Source of the DNA: Deltaproteobacteria bacterium
Lineage (GTDB): Bacteria > Desulfobacterota > Syntrophobacteria > Syntrophobacterales > Syntrophobacteraceae
Assembly: GCA_012517315.1 (NCBI GenBank)
Contig: JAAYVE010000047.1
Span: 1 to 48,552, forward strand
Reading direction: 5' to 3'
DNA: 48,552 nucleotides
Shown: positions 1-8,446 of the stretch, piece by piece
How positions within the stretch are numbered: position 1 is the stretch's first letter
How the letters are laid out: each line of letters opens with the position of its first letter
The notes under the pieces: generated by a model
Databases searched by the model: none
What the model was told of the DNA's origin: nothing
Seen by the model: only the letters and a program-made list of their open reading frames with translations
Position numbers and translations under genes: made by a program

Positions 1-99
1 AAAAACCAGGAGCTCGGGCAGGTCGTCATCCATAAGAAGGACATGACGATTCAGACGGAGCACACCTACGGCAAGGACCCGTATCCGCCGAAGGGATAA
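1..99 (+). CDS. DUF2188 protein, C-terminal fragment
   Basis: The first frame is open from base 1 to a TAA at 97-99 and encodes 32 residues; the start lies outside the window. The tail, with a V-I-H-x-K-D-M-x-I segment followed by T-Y-G-K-D-P-Y-P-P-K-G, matches the way small DUF2188 proteins end (I-H-x-x-D-G-x-I, then Y-G-x-D-P-x-P-P-K-G). DUF2188 proteins are short and of unknown function. The next gene starts 25 bp downstream on the same strand, so it may be the upstream member of that gene group. The family call rests only on this tail. Confidence 0.6.
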   Translation, partial: KNQELGQVVIHKKDMTIQTEHTYGKDPYPPKG

Positions 100-124
100 G
101 CGATCCGGGAGAGACTCTGATTCT

Positions 125-463
125 ATGATTCAAGATTTGGAACAGATCGAATACCGCCGGGGCATGCTTGAAAAGGGCATGAGGCCCGTAGATCTGCCTG
201 TCAAAGTCTGGCGGGGTTCCAAGATTCCTGCGGATGTGCGCGCAGCGATAAACACGGAGAACCTGCTGAACCTCGGCGGCGTTTACGGCGACAAGAAGGC
301 CGGCGATCCGATGGAGTACGATAACCTCAAGCTGGTCCTGACCGACGACGCCGTCGAGATCACGGTTTTCAATCGCGGAATCACGTTGTTCATGTCGGAC
401 GACGAGAGGGTTCGGCGTATACATCGGGTCCTGTGCGAACTCGATAGGTCGGGGAGAGACTGA
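125..463 (+). CDS. Hypothetical protein (112 aa)
   Basis: I do not recognise this 112-residue protein. It is soluble, with no signal peptide, membrane segment or cysteine cluster. The N-terminal half is basic and contains the stretch W-R-G-S-K-I-P-A-D-V-R-A-A-I-N; the second half alternates acidic and hydrophobic residues like a small alpha/beta fold. Its stop overlaps the start of the next gene (ATGA, shared base at 463), which implies translational coupling. Together with the DUF2188 fragment upstream and the Cys-containing protein downstream it forms a small gene group of the kind found on integrative elements. Function is not assigned. Confidence 0.6.
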   Translation: MIQDLEQIEYRRGMLEKGMRPVDLPVKVWRGSKIPADVRAAINTENLLNLGGVYGDKKAGDPMEYDNLKLVLTDDAVEITVFNRGITLFMSDDERVRRIHRVLCELDRSGRD

Positions 464-1110
464 TGGCTGGCCCACGAGAAACCGGAGGCAAGGTGCTATG
501 GTCCGGCCGGGTCGCGGCTGTCCAGCCCCGCATCCGGCTCACGCGCTCTTTCGACGAGCGGTCCCACAGCTACCTGGGGTACGTGCTTGGAATCGACGGA
601 ACATGCGGCGGGGAGGCCGGAGAGTTCCTGGTCGCGGTCGGCGAGGGTGCGCACGAAAAGCACCGGTTTCAGACGGGCATGGAGCTCGCCGGCTCCTCCG
701 TGCCGGTCGAAGACCCGCGCAAGGAGACGGCGGCGCTCTACAAGACCAGCGGGCTCAAGATCGTCAAGAATACCGAGGGTGAAACGCCAGCCGGGCCGCC
801 TTTCATTGGGGTGCCGCCTGACCTGGAAACCTACCGTGCAAGGGGTCATCGTCGCCTGGACGCCCGGACCTACGACACCAAATGCACGACCTGCATCTGG
901 GGCTGCCGGATGCCAGTGGATATGATTATCGACCAGTGGAATCCATTAAAGAAACAGTACCGGTTCGAAACCTTTTGCTACGGCCCGAAAAGCTGTCCCT
1001 TGTACCGGCCCGGGCCTGCGCGGAAAGTTCCTGGGCGCAAGGGCATGTCCTACACCGAGGAGGACTGGGTCGACGAAGACGCCACCGCCCACCGGGGTCC
1101 GGATGATTGA
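463..1110 (+). CDS. Hypothetical protein with a C-terminal cysteine cluster
   Basis: A 215-residue protein that I cannot assign to a named family. The N-terminal half has no obvious motif. The C-terminal third carries C-x-x-C-x-x-x-C (residues 140-147) and then C-Y-G-P-K-S-C about 27 residues later, five cysteines that could hold zinc or an Fe-S cluster. The tail is acidic. Translation is coupled to the preceding gene through an ATGA overlap. The Fic gene follows directly and its reading frame may begin inside this gene's end. The cysteine positions are seen; metal binding is inferred. Confidence 0.6.
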   Translation: MAGPRETGGKVLWSGRVAAVQPRIRLTRSFDERSHSYLGYVLGIDGTCGGEAGEFLVAVGEGAHEKHRFQTGMELAGSSVPVEDPRKETAALYKTSGLKIVKNTEGETPAGPPFIGVPPDLETYRARGHRRLDARTYDTKCTTCIWGCRMPVDMIIDQWNPLKKQYRFETFCYGPKSCPLYRPGPARKVPGRKGMSYTEEDWVDEDATAHRGPDD

Positions 1111-1120
1111 GGATATGAGC

Positions 1121-2170
1121 ATGGCCAAGACCTTCAAACCCATCTTCACCATCACCAACCGGATCACCGCCGGGCTGACTCGCATCGAGCGGGCCCGGGG
1201 GTTCCTGGATGCCGCCGCCCTGTCCGAAGCCTGGGTGCGGGAGATGGGGCGCCGTGCTCTGATCTTGGAAGCCCATCACACCACGCACATCGAGGGTACG
1301 CGCCTGACCTTGGATCAGGCCGAGCAACTCCTGGAAGGTAAGCCGGTCCCCGAGGCCGATCCGGATGATGTGCGGGAACTGCTGAATTACAGAAAGGCCT
1401 TCGATTTTGTCTCGGAGTATCTGGAATCAGGCGGGCCGATCACGGAGGGGCTGGTCCGGGAAATTCACAAGCGGCTCGTCGAGGGCGTGCGGGGAGGAGC
1501 CGCCGCTCCAGGCGAATACCGGAGAATCCAGAACTACGTGGTCAACTCGACCACCGGCGAGATGGTTTACACACCGCCCCCGGCGCATGATGTGCCGATC
1601 ATGATGGCGGAGCTGGTGGACTGGCTCAACCAGGAGAAGGGGGTTCACCCGGTTCTGGTGAGCGGAATCTCTCAGTTCCAGTTCGTGCATATCCACCCGT
1701 TCCTGGATGGCAACGGCAGGACATCCCGGCTGCTCTCGACCTTGTGCCTCTACCGGGCCGGGTACGACTTCAAGCGGCTGTTTACGATCAGCGAATACTA
1801 CGACCGGGACCGGCCGGCATTCTATCGGGCCATCCAGAGCGTCCGCGAGCACGGCATGGACATGACCGGCTGGCTCGAATATTTCGTCGAGGGGCTGACC
1901 GCCCAGCTTACCGAAGTCAGGGAGCGCGGCGAGCAGGCCATCCGACGGGACGTCCTGGTCAAAGAGCATCGGCTTTCGGACCGCCAAGCCAAAGCCATTG
2001 CCCACATTTTGGAGCATGGCAGCCTGACCATCCAGGATTTCGAGGGTCTATGCCCCGATGTCAATCGCCGGTCTCTGCAACGAGACCTGAAAGCGATGGT
2101 GGAAATAGGTCTGATCATTTCAGAAGGGGCAACCAATCAGCTCATTTACCGGATGAAGGAAACCCGCTGA
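1121..2170 (+). CDS. Fic family protein (AMP-transferase fold), class II, autoinhibited
   Basis: About 349 residues. The Fic signature [12 protein letters not shown] is complete near residue 192, with the catalytic His and the phosphate-binding Gly/Arg, so the enzyme should transfer AMP from ATP to a protein Ser, Thr or Tyr. Near residues 53-58 the motif T-T-H-I-E-G fits the inhibitory pattern [S/T]-x-x-x-E-[G/N] placed before the Fic core, which makes this a class II, self-inhibited Fic. The last 80 residues look like a winged helix. I chose the ATG at 1121 because GAGG at 1109-1112 is 8 bp upstream; ATGs at 1103 and 1115 are in frame. No antitoxin gene is adjacent, as expected for built-in inhibition. 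Confidence 0.88.
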   Translation: MAKTFKPIFTITNRITAGLTRIERARGFLDAAALSEAWVREMGRRALILEAHHTTHIEGTRLTLDQAEQLLEGKPVPEADPDDVRELLNYRKAFDFVSEYLESGGPITEGLVREIHKRLVEGVRGGAAAPGEYRRIQNYVVNSTTGEMVYTPPPAHDVPIMMAELVDWLNQEKGVHPVLVSGISQFQFVHIHPFLDGNGRTSRLLSTLCLYRAGYDFKRLFTISEYYDRDRPAFYRAIQSVREHGMDMTGWLEYFVEGLTAQLTEVRERGEQAIRRDVLVKEHRLSDRQAKAIAHILEHGSLTIQDFEGLCPDVNRRSLQRDLKAMVEIGLIISEGATNQLIYRMKETR

Positions 2171-2171
2171 A

Positions 2172-2226
2172 CTTGCGACAATCTTGCGACACAACTTGCG
2201 ACAAACTCACGACTCGACTTGCGACA
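2172..2226 (+). repeat. Iteron-like direct repeats, CTTGCGACA
   Basis: The 9-mer CTTGCGACA occurs at 2172, 2183, 2195 and 2218, with a degenerate copy near 2206, so the period is 11-12 bp, about one helical turn. The array begins two bases after the stop codon of the Fic gene. It could be a binding site for a protein that contacts one face of the DNA, or the remains of a low-complexity C-terminal extension of the Fic protein in another frame. The bases are certain; the role is not. Confidence 0.6.
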
Positions 2227-2385
2227 TCCGCATCGGGTAGAGTAACTGGGAAATCGAAATCAACGCAGTTTCCGGCCCGCCGGAGGCCACATGCTCTTTG
2301 ATAACTCGTGGATATTGAAGGTTTTCGGTTAACAGCCGGAGAACGAGAAAGATTATGAAGAGGGTTGCAAACGGGGAGCCAGAAA

Positions 2386-2994
2386 TCAAAAAGGCCATTT
2401 TCCGATGGGGAAGTGGCCTTTTGTCTTTGGTGCTATCTGCCTGACGATCTCCTTTTCGTACCCAATGGCGTCCGTGGTCACAAGGCAGCCCTTGATGTCG
2501 AGAGTCTTGAGCAGTTCAGGGATTGCGGTGATTTCTTTGGATTTGTCGTGCGTCTTCACCTGCCCGGGATCACTCGATTGCGAACCGCACAAGCGCTGAC
2601 TACATGAATGGCCGATTTGCCATTGACACGATCACGAGAGCGCCGTGCGGTTTTTCCATCGATCGCGACAACGTCGGACCCCCCAAGCGGAAGGGCGCTG
2701 CGAATCCAACTCACAAAGCATTTGCCAAATTCCTCAGAATAGATCAGCGGAGAACAGTCGGCCAAGAGTATCGCGAGAGGAGATCTCTCCCGGCAGCTCC
2801 AGGAAGGTCTTGAACCGCTGCTCTTTCTCTTTGCCCAAGGCTGCAATTTCAACCCAATCGTCTGCATCCGCTATCACCGCGCCCAGTGTGATGACCTTGA
2901 TATCGACCACTTTGTGATGCGTCTTGCGCAAGATCCGCGGGTCGCTGAGTTGAGGGAAATGGTCCTTGGCTGACATGCCAATTGCTTCTTCCAT
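2386..2994 (-). pseudogene. ISAs1-family transposase, frameshifted and truncated
   Basis: Three minus-strand segments read in order as one ISAs1 (H-repeat) transposase. 2994 to about 2750 gives the N-terminal part, with L-S-D-P-R, the hydrophobic D-I-K-V-I-T-L-G-A-V segment and S-R-D-T-L-G-R. About 2755 to 2570, in a second frame, gives the catalytic V-A-I-D-G-K-T-A-R-R-S. About 2580 to 2386, back in the first frame, gives [15 protein letters not shown] and K-T-K-G. Two frameshifts, near 2750 and 2575, break it, and the C-terminal third is missing. It is not functional. I could not define terminal inverted repeats. Confidence 0.82.
2388..2422. terminator. Hairpin AAAAGGCCA ... TGGCCTTTT
   Basis: An inverted repeat of about 15 bp (AAAAGGCCATTTTCC against GGGAAGTGGCCTTTT) with a 4-base loop, A-rich on the left and T-rich on the right, as in a factor-independent terminator that can work in both directions. 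It sits at the broken 3' end of the ISAs1 remnant, so it probably predates the insertion and may have served the upstream + strand genes. Confidence 0.5.
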
Positions 2995-3050
2995 CCGCCA
3001 TCCTCCTTGGTTTGAAATTCACCAAGGAATCTTGGCACACTTCATTTTAA

Positions 3051-3506
3051 AGGTTCAGAGCTTTGACGTGCGATGCCGCTGTTGCGGGATGGTTTGCAGG
3101 TCGCGGCATGAGAGACTATATTGGGGTTTGGCTTCACTGAGTGGCCTTTGCGCTCCTTGCCGTGGTCGGCGGGAAGGCGCTTGAAGGTGTCTTTCGTGAT
3201 GACGTCGACACAGACGGGAGCGTGTCGGAGTCCAGGCGAGAGCTCAACCTCATTGTCCTTTCTGCGGCAACAAGCATTGAGGCGCTTAGGGTCGGACTCA
3301 GCCTTGCCTTGTTGCAGGTTGTCGTCCGGTATGCGGCTGCACTCATGGGTGCGGTCAATGCGGGGCTGACAATCTGTGGTATGCCCCTTGGTTTCCGTGA
3401 AGGGGGACGATTCGGGCTGCGGGTGCGCCTCCTTGGTGGATTCAGCCTCATTGCGACTGGGTTCAAAAAAATCGTGGAACATAACTTGATGTGGTCGGTT
3501 GTTTAA
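3051..3506 (+). pseudogene. mntP: MntP-like Mn(II) efflux pump, 5'-truncated with in-frame stop
   Basis: The + frame ending at 3506 reads as the last two thirds of MntP (YebN), a small membrane exporter of Mn2+. From 3051 it gives A-G-W-F-A-G-R-G-M-R-D-Y-I, an in-frame TGA at 3138-3140 where family members have Trp, then V-A-F-A-L-L-A-V-V-G-G-K, the A-T-S-I-E-A-L motif and a terminal G-F-K-K-I-V-E-H. A TAA at 3048 and the absence of the first two helices show that the start is gone. The 5' break lies next to the start of the ISAs1 remnant, so an insertion or deletion there probably removed it. Confidence 0.72.
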
Positions 3507-3613
3507 CAGCCTCCCGCTTCCCGACGCAGGCGAGCCGGTGCCCAAAAGGATTTGAATGGCTGCAAAAATGGAACAAGGTGATTCGATGATTTTTAGCCCT
3601 ACGGAGGTTTTCC

Positions 3614-3868
3614 ATGAAATGTCCGAGCTGTAAGGATGTGAACCTGGCGATGGCCGACCGTCAAGGTATTGAGATCGACTATTGTCCCGAATGCCGGGGC
3701 GTTTGGCTGGATCGCGGGGAGCTGGACAAGCTCATCGAGCGTTCGGCGGCGCAGCCGTCTCCACCCCGGGAGCGTGAAGCTCATCATGACCGCTCGCAAA
3801 GTTCTGACAAGCGGGATTATCGCCACAAGAAGAGAGAATCCCTGTTGTCGGAGCTGTTCGATTTCTAA
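3614..3868 (+). CDS. Zinc-ribbon (zf-TFIIB type) small protein
   Basis: 84 residues. C-P-S-C near the N-terminus and C-P-E-C about 20 residues later, followed by R-G-V-W-L-D-R-G-E-L, form the zf-TFIIB-type zinc ribbon seen in small bacterial proteins (COG3809). The rest is charged, with a basic, His-containing segment. A good ribosome site (GGAGG) lies about 8 bp before the ATG. The stop overlaps the ATG of the M48 protease gene (TAATG at 3866-3870), so the two are translationally coupled. Specific role unknown. Confidence 0.85.
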   Translation: MKCPSCKDVNLAMADRQGIEIDYCPECRGVWLDRGELDKLIERSAAQPSPPREREAHHDRSQSSDKRDYRHKKRESLLSELFDF

Positions 3869-4698
3869 TGGTGAGTGCGATGACCCGAACATGCTTTTTC
3901 CTCATGGTCATATGGTGTCTTTTTACCACGGGCTGTGAGGACACGGATGTCGGTATGGCGCTTCAGGCCGGGGTGGATGCCCTCCGGGCGGTGACGCTGG
4001 ATGACGAGGACGTTCAGCGCCTGGCCTCCGAGGTTGCGCGGCAGTCCGACCGGGAACACGAGGTGGCCCCGCCCGGCAACCCCTACGCAAAGCGGCTGGA
4101 ACGGCTCACCGCAGGTCACCGCAAGACCGACGGTCATGAATTCGACTTCAAGGTCTATCTCTCCCCCACAGCGAACGCCTTCGCCATGGCTGACGGCACC
4201 ATAAGGATTTACAGCGGCTTGATGGACATGATGACCGATAGCGAGCTCATTTTTGTCATCGGTCATGAAATGGGCCATGTGGTGGAGAATCACATTAAGG
4301 AGAAGCTCAGGCTGGCCTATGCCGGCAGCGCCGTTCGCAAGGCGATCGCCAGCCAGCAAAACGAAGCCGGTGACATTGCACGATCCGCTATCGGCGCATT
4401 GAGTGAAAGCCTTCTGAACGCCCAGTTCTCGCAACAGGAAGAGCGGGAAGCCGACGACTTCGGCGTTATGTTTCTGGAGCAGAGGGGGTACGACATCCAA
4501 CCGGCGATCTCGGCTTTGGAGAAACTGGCTGCCCTGGGTGGCGATCACTCGTTTTTGTCGACTCATCCGGCACCCGCGAAGCGTGCAAAACGCTTGCAGA
4601 AAGACCCATTGGAGCCGGAACGGACCGAAGCCCCATCGCTTTTTAGCCGGACTGTGGATTGGTTTATTTACCTTTGGAAGAATCTCTGGCCGTTCTAG
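3868..4698 (+). CDS. M48-family metalloprotease lipoprotein
   Basis: 276 residues. The N-terminus is a signal peptide ending in a lipobox (F-T-T-G-C, Cys near residue 23), so the protein is probably a lipoprotein in the periplasm. H-E-M-G-H near residue 133 is the zinc-binding HExxH of M48 peptidases, and E-R-E-A-D-D-F-G about 60 residues later supplies the third ligand (E-x-x-x-D). T-H-P-A-P-A-K-R near the C-terminus is also typical. Homologues of the BepA/LoiP type degrade misassembled outer-membrane or periplasmic proteins; the exact substrate is not evident here. An in-frame ATG at 3880 is a possible alternative start. Confidence 0.9.
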   Translation: MVSAMTRTCFFLMVIWCLFTTGCEDTDVGMALQAGVDALRAVTLDDEDVQRLASEVARQSDREHEVAPPGNPYAKRLERLTAGHRKTDGHEFDFKVYLSPTANAFAMADGTIRIYSGLMDMMTDSELIFVIGHEMGHVVENHIKEKLRLAYAGSAVRKAIASQQNEAGDIARSAIGALSESLLNAQFSQQEEREADDFGVMFLEQRGYDIQPAISALEKLAALGGDHSFLSTHPAPAKRAKRLQKDPLEPERTEAPSLFSRTVDWFIYLWKNLWPF

Positions 4699-4767
4699 AA
4701 TGAGATAAGGGACCAATGAGTAACAAATGAGAATGATCGGGCAACCGGCTGGGCGGAGGAGACAAGT

Positions 4768-5034
4768 TTGGCCACCGTTGCATTGAGCGACTATTTGCCC
4801 CTGGTTGCGGCTGTGAAGAAGGCCCCGCAACGTTATCTCCGGTCATCTTACGACGCCGAGGCGGCTGCGCTCTATATCAGCTTCAAGAAACCGAGCGTAG
4901 CCGAGGACGGTGAAATGACGGAGGATGATGTCATCCTTCGTTACGAAGGAGACGTGCGGCCGGTCGCCGCCGTTCCCCACTGGAACCGGCAGCGGAAGAT
5001 GTGGGCTCAAATGCGTAAAGAGGGCACCGGATAG
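4768..5034 (+). CDS. DUF2283 domain protein
   Basis: 88 residues. The core Y-D-A-E-A-A-A-L-Y-I-S-F-K-K-P followed by M-T-E-D-D-V-I-L-R-Y-E-G matches DUF2283, a family of small proteins of unknown function often found near toxin-antitoxin or transposon genes. The C-terminal 25 residues are basic and do not match the usual I-x-G-I-x-I-L-N ending, so the 3' end may have drifted. The start is a TTG with GGAGGAG 6-7 bp upstream, which is the reason for choosing it. Confidence 0.65.
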   Translation: MATVALSDYLPLVAAVKKAPQRYLRSSYDAEAAALYISFKKPSVAEDGEMTEDDVILRYEGDVRPVAAVPHWNRQRKMWAQMRKEGTG

Positions 5035-5322
5035 GTTCTTTGTCGAGTGCTCAGACCCCCCTTTGGAGACTCTTATCCTCATCCCGGTTCTTTTCTTTCG
5101 AGGATTCGACTGATTTTCCCAGTCCAGTAGGGTTCTGTATTGAGCTGATGCTTATCAGGTCGCACAAAAAACGGGTCATAATAGAGGAGTAGTTTGCCCT
5201 GAATGGGCCCTGTGGCCATTGGGTTTCACGATGAGACATTTTGAATGGCAGAGGACACACATGAGTCAAAGACCGCGAGGCAAAGGCCCCGTTAGGAAAT
5301 AACCGAGCCGCCACGCTGCACT
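5035..5322. other. Gap without a recognisable gene
   Basis: About 290 bp between the DUF2283 gene and the LexA-like remnant. I see no protein with family features on either strand, no tRNA and no direct-repeat array. A CATAAT hexamer near 5178 lacks a good -35 partner. Confidence 0.5.
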
Positions 5323-5577
5323 TTAAAGCAGATCTACCTCTTTACATAACGGCTGGGATTTCCCCTTACCATGAAGGAACTTGCGGATATCCTTGGGATA
5401 TCGCATGCCAGCGTGCACGGTCACCTGAACCACCTTGTCCGCAACGGCTATCTGAAGTGCGAAGCCCGGAAGGTTCGTGGCGTTGCGATTATCCGCAAAT
5501 CCGAAGACGACATCCCCGATCTTGTGTCTGTCCTCATTGTTAGCTGGGTGGCGGCTCGCCAGCCTATTTCAGCATAG
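5323..5577 (+). pseudogene. LexA-type winged-helix fragment
   Basis: The + frame reads L-K-Q-I-Y-L-F-T, an in-frame TAA at 5347-5349, then R-L-G-F-P-L-T-M-K-E-L-A-D-I-L-G-I-S and H-L-N-H-L-V-R-N-G-Y-L-K. This is the LexA DNA-binding pattern (G-x-P-P-T-x-x-E-L-A ... H-L-x-x-L-x-x-K-G-Y-L). The autopeptidase half is absent; about 25 unrelated residues precede the stop at 5575-5577. Either the 5' end is broken by the TAA, or a short HTH protein starts at the ATG at 5371 (68 aa). It lies just upstream of the CRISPR operon, so a shortened version might still bind DNA, but I favour a remnant. Confidence 0.55.
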
Positions 5578-5663
5578 GAAAACAACCGAGAAACGAATTT
5601 ATAGGTGAGGAGGCTTGGATCATGGCGATTCTCTGAAGTTGAGTATTGAAAGGAGGGCGACGG

Positions 5664-6827
5664 ATGGAGGAACAAAGAAAAGCTTGCCGGCAACTCCTGC
5701 TTCTTGTCGGTTCCAATCCACTGCCCAATTATCTCTCCGCAATCATTTTAAGACCTTCATCTATCCGTCTCTTCTACAGTCCGCAAACTGCGTCGATCAA
5801 AGATCACCTCGTCAAGAGATTGAAGAAAAGATTTGGGGGCGTGGATCTGGCGCAGACATGCATCCAGGATGCTACCAACGCAGCCGAGGTGAGGGCGGCT
5901 TTTGCCTCTATTCCCGAAGGCGCCCATCTCCATTACACAGGGGGTACAAAGATCATGGCGGCCCATGCCCGAATGGCCTTCCGGGATGCCGGCGGTACCG
6001 ATGAACAGGCATCCTACCTGGATGAGCGCAAAGACGTCTTGCGCTTTGACGACGGTTATGAAATGAGTCTGTCAAAACAAGATCTCCAATTGACCTTGGA
6101 CGATGTTCTTGCGCTTCATGCGATCGAGCGTAACAGCAGGGACCCCCGACAGACTGATGGCCCCACCGGGGAGGATGCCGACAGCATCGCAAGAGAGGTC
6201 TTGAAAGACCCAAGTCTCGCAGGAAAACTCTATGGCATCCATCGTGATGAAAACCGGCGGCGGTCTATTGAAAAAGCAAAGGCTGATGCCGTAATACTCG
6301 ATGAACTGATACCCGTCGTTCGCAGCGTCCGGACGATTCCGGAAACCCATTGGAGAAGGAAAGACTACGAGAATTGGTTGGATTTTCTGGGGGGCGGATG
6401 GATGGAGGTCTGGTGTGGTGCTTTGGTGCGGCAGATTACCAAGAAAGATGAGGTTGCCGTCGGCCTTGATTGCGAGCTGGCCAACGGGCGGCATTGCGAA
6501 ATCGATGTGGCGCTCGTCCGAGGCCATCGGCTTTATGTAATCTCCTGTACCACGGACACCAAGACCGGCCTCTGCAAATCCAAACTCTTCGAGGTGGCCA
6601 TGCGGGCGCGCCGGTTGGGCGGGGATTTGGCCCGCTCCGCTCTGGTGTGCCTGCTTTCCGGCAACGATTCCAGAGGTCCCTATGTAGATCAACTGCGAAA
6701 CGACGTGGAGGATATCTGGGACGCGCCCAACACGCCCCGGGTGTTCGGGCTGGATGACCTGAGGGAGTGGGCTGGTATCCACGGTACGCCGAATACCGCC
6801 TCCCTCAAAGATTGGCTTGATTCTTAG
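5664..6827 (+). CDS. CARF-DUF1887 (Card1/Can2-like) protein of a type III CRISPR system
   Basis: 387 residues. The N-terminal CARF domain has L-V-G-S-N-P-L-P-N near 15-22 and H-Y-T-G-G-T-K near 90-96, both typical of the DUF1887 family whose members Card1 and Can2 bind cyclic oligoadenylate and then cut nucleic acid. The C-terminal PD-(D/E)xK-like fold has E248 (W-M-E-V-W), E279-I-D281 and then Y-V-I-S-C-T-T at 291-297, where the usual E-x-K is replaced by S294-x-T296. R-L-G-G-D at 317-321 also fits the family. Binding of the second messenger made by the neighbouring Cas10 is inferred. Start: ATG at 5664 with AAAGGAGG 8 bp upstream. The stop is 11 bp before cas10. Confidence 0.82.
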   Translation: MEEQRKACRQLLLLVGSNPLPNYLSAIILRPSSIRLFYSPQTASIKDHLVKRLKKRFGGVDLAQTCIQDATNAAEVRAAFASIPEGAHLHYTGGTKIMAAHARMAFRDAGGTDEQASYLDERKDVLRFDDGYEMSLSKQDLQLTLDDVLALHAIERNSRDPRQTDGPTGEDADSIAREVLKDPSLAGKLYGIHRDENRRRSIEKAKADAVILDELIPVVRSVRTIPETHWRRKDYENWLDFLGGGWMEVWCGALVRQITKKDEVAVGLDCELANGRHCEIDVALVRGHRLYVISCTTDTKTGLCKSKLFEVAMRARRLGGDLARSALVCLLSGNDSRGPYVDQLRNDVEDIWDAPNTPRVFGLDDLREWAGIHGTPNTASLKDWLDS

Positions 6828-6838
6828 GAGACGGAGCT

Positions 6839-8446
6839 ATGCCTGTCTTGACCGCCATCGATGTTTTGGGGGTGCAACGGTTTATCTTTTCCTCGAACCG
6901 ACTGCGCGACGTGGTCACCGGATCGCATCTGGTCCATTGGAGCACGTCCCTGGACGGAGCACTCGGCAAGCTTGCCGAGAGAGGAGACATCATCTTCGCC
7001 GGTGGAGGCAATGCGGTTATCCAGTTCGATACTCTGGGAAAAGCGCATGACTTCACGGCCCGTTACACCCGCCTCCTCTACGACGAGGCCCCCGGGCTGG
7101 AGGTCGCCGTGGTTCACAAGGAGTTCCAAAGCGGGAAGCTCGCCCGGGCGCTCAGGGAAGTCCAAATCGAAATGGCTCGGAGGAAAACGGAGCGGACGCC
7201 CTCCGTGCCGCTCCTTGGCCTTTCGGTGACCGCCTCGTGCCAGGAGACCGCTCTTCCAACGATGGGCTTCGATGCGGCCGAGCCCACCGTTGCTCTTTGC
7301 AAGGGGATACTGAAACGCCGAGAGAGGAAAGAGGCCGCCAACGCTCACTGGCGTCTGTATCTCGAAAGAACTGGAAAACCCGAATTTTCTCCTGAAGAAT
7401 TCGACTTTCCGCTGGAGCTGGATGATCTGGGAAGGACCATCGGCGATACCAGTCTGATCGGCATCGTGCACATTGACGGAAACGGCGTTGGGCAGAGGAT
7501 CAAGACATGGCTTGAGGGGCAGGAAGAGGAGCAGGAGAAAAAGGCTGACGGCGATGTCGCCGTCTGCAACGGCTACCAGGAGTGGTCCAAAGCCATTGAC
7601 GATCTTGGGCAAAAGGCCTTTCAGGCTGTGGTGAATCGTGTCTGCCAAAGAGTGGAACAAGGCGATAGAGACGGCAAGAGAATCCTCTGCATCACCGGAA
7701 GTCCATTCGGCCTCGGCTTCGAGATGAAAAGGGTGGACGGCAAGTGGATGCTGCCCCTGCGGCCCATCTTGCTGGGCGGAGATGATATAACCTTCGTCTG
7801 CGACGGCCGCATTGCCTTGGACCTGGCGGAGACGGCCCTTGCCGTCTTTGATGCAAGCAATGTTCCCCACCTCGGGAAGATCACGGCCTGCGCCGGGGTT
7901 GCCATTGTGCGGGTTCACGCACCCTTCGCCCGGGCCTATGAGCTGGCGGAAAGAGTCTGCGCTTGCGCCAAAACCATGCTGAAGGAGAAGGGCTTGAGTG
8001 GTTGCGCCCTGGATTGGCATATCGGTAGCGTCCGCCCCGGTGAGGCCCTTTCGGAGATCCGGGCGCGTCAATACCATGCCGACGGTCATCGGCTGACCTG
8101 CCGGCCTTATCTCCTCGGAGACGGAGTGAAAGAACCGGAGACGTGGCGCTGGCTTTCCCGAGAGCTTTTGGACAACCCCGATGTGGGGCTGCGGGGGAAG
8201 CGGTGGTCGAAACGGCGGAACAAGGTGAAGGCCCTCGCCGAGGTGATCCGAGAGGGGCCGAAGGGCGTTCAATCGGCGCTGAAGACTTGGCGTGTCGTGG
8301 ATCCTCGTCTCAGCCTGCCCCAAGCCATAGAGAACGGTTTTTTCGAGGCATCAGGCACGCCTCTTTTGGATGCTCTGGAGTTGCTAGACCTGCACTTGGT
8401 GTTGGAGGCGGGAAGCACCGATCAAGGGAAGGATGTGGTGTCATGA
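6839..8446 (+). CDS. cas10: Cas10-like large subunit, type III-D, lacking HD domain
   Basis: 535 residues. The protein starts directly with the Cas10 palm (I-D-V-L-G-V-Q-R-F-I-F) and has H-I-D-G-N-G-V-G in mid-protein and an intact G313-G-D-D316, the active site that turns ATP into cyclic oligoadenylates when the complex meets target RNA. No N-terminal HD nuclease domain is present, so it should signal rather than cut ssDNA. The length is short for Cas10 (often 700-1000 residues). After the GGDD half come a D4-like helical region and a basic patch (R-G-K-R-W-S-K-R-R-N-K). RBS GGAG lies 7 bp upstream. The stop overlaps the next ATG (ATGA at 8443-8446). Confidence 0.88.
   Translation: MPVLTAIDVLGVQRFIFSSNRLRDVVTGSHLVHWSTSLDGALGKLAERGDIIFAGGGNAVIQFDTLGKAHDFTARYTRLLYDEAPGLEVAVVHKEFQSGKLARALREVQIEMARRKTERTPSVPLLGLSVTASCQETALPTMGFDAAEPTVALCKGILKRRERKEAANAHWRLYLERTGKPEFSPEEFDFPLELDDLGRTIGDTSLIGIVHIDGNGVGQRIKTWLEGQEEEQEKKADGDVAVCNGYQEWSKAIDDLGQKAFQAVVNRVCQRVEQGDRDGKRILCITGSPFGLGFEMKRVDGKWMLPLRPILLGGDDITFVCDGRIALDLAETALAVFDASNVPHLGKITACAGVAIVRVHAPFARAYELAERVCACAKTMLKEKGLSGCALDWHIGSVRPGEALSEIRARQYHADGHRLTCRPYLLGDGVKEPETWRWLSRELLDNPDVGLRGKRWSKRRNKVKALAEVIREGPKGVQSALKTWRVVDPRLSLPQAIENGFFEASGTPLLDALELLDLHLVLEAGSTDQGKDVVS

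Noticed and set aside
3042-3545. Long minus-strand reading frame opposite the mntP remnant
   Set aside because: It has no family features, and the + strand in the same place clearly reads as MntP; the frame is a shadow.
5646-5664. TTG start 18 bp upstream for the CARF/DUF1887 protein
   Set aside because: That start would place the ribosome site AAAGGAGG inside the gene; the ATG at 5664 has it at the right distance.
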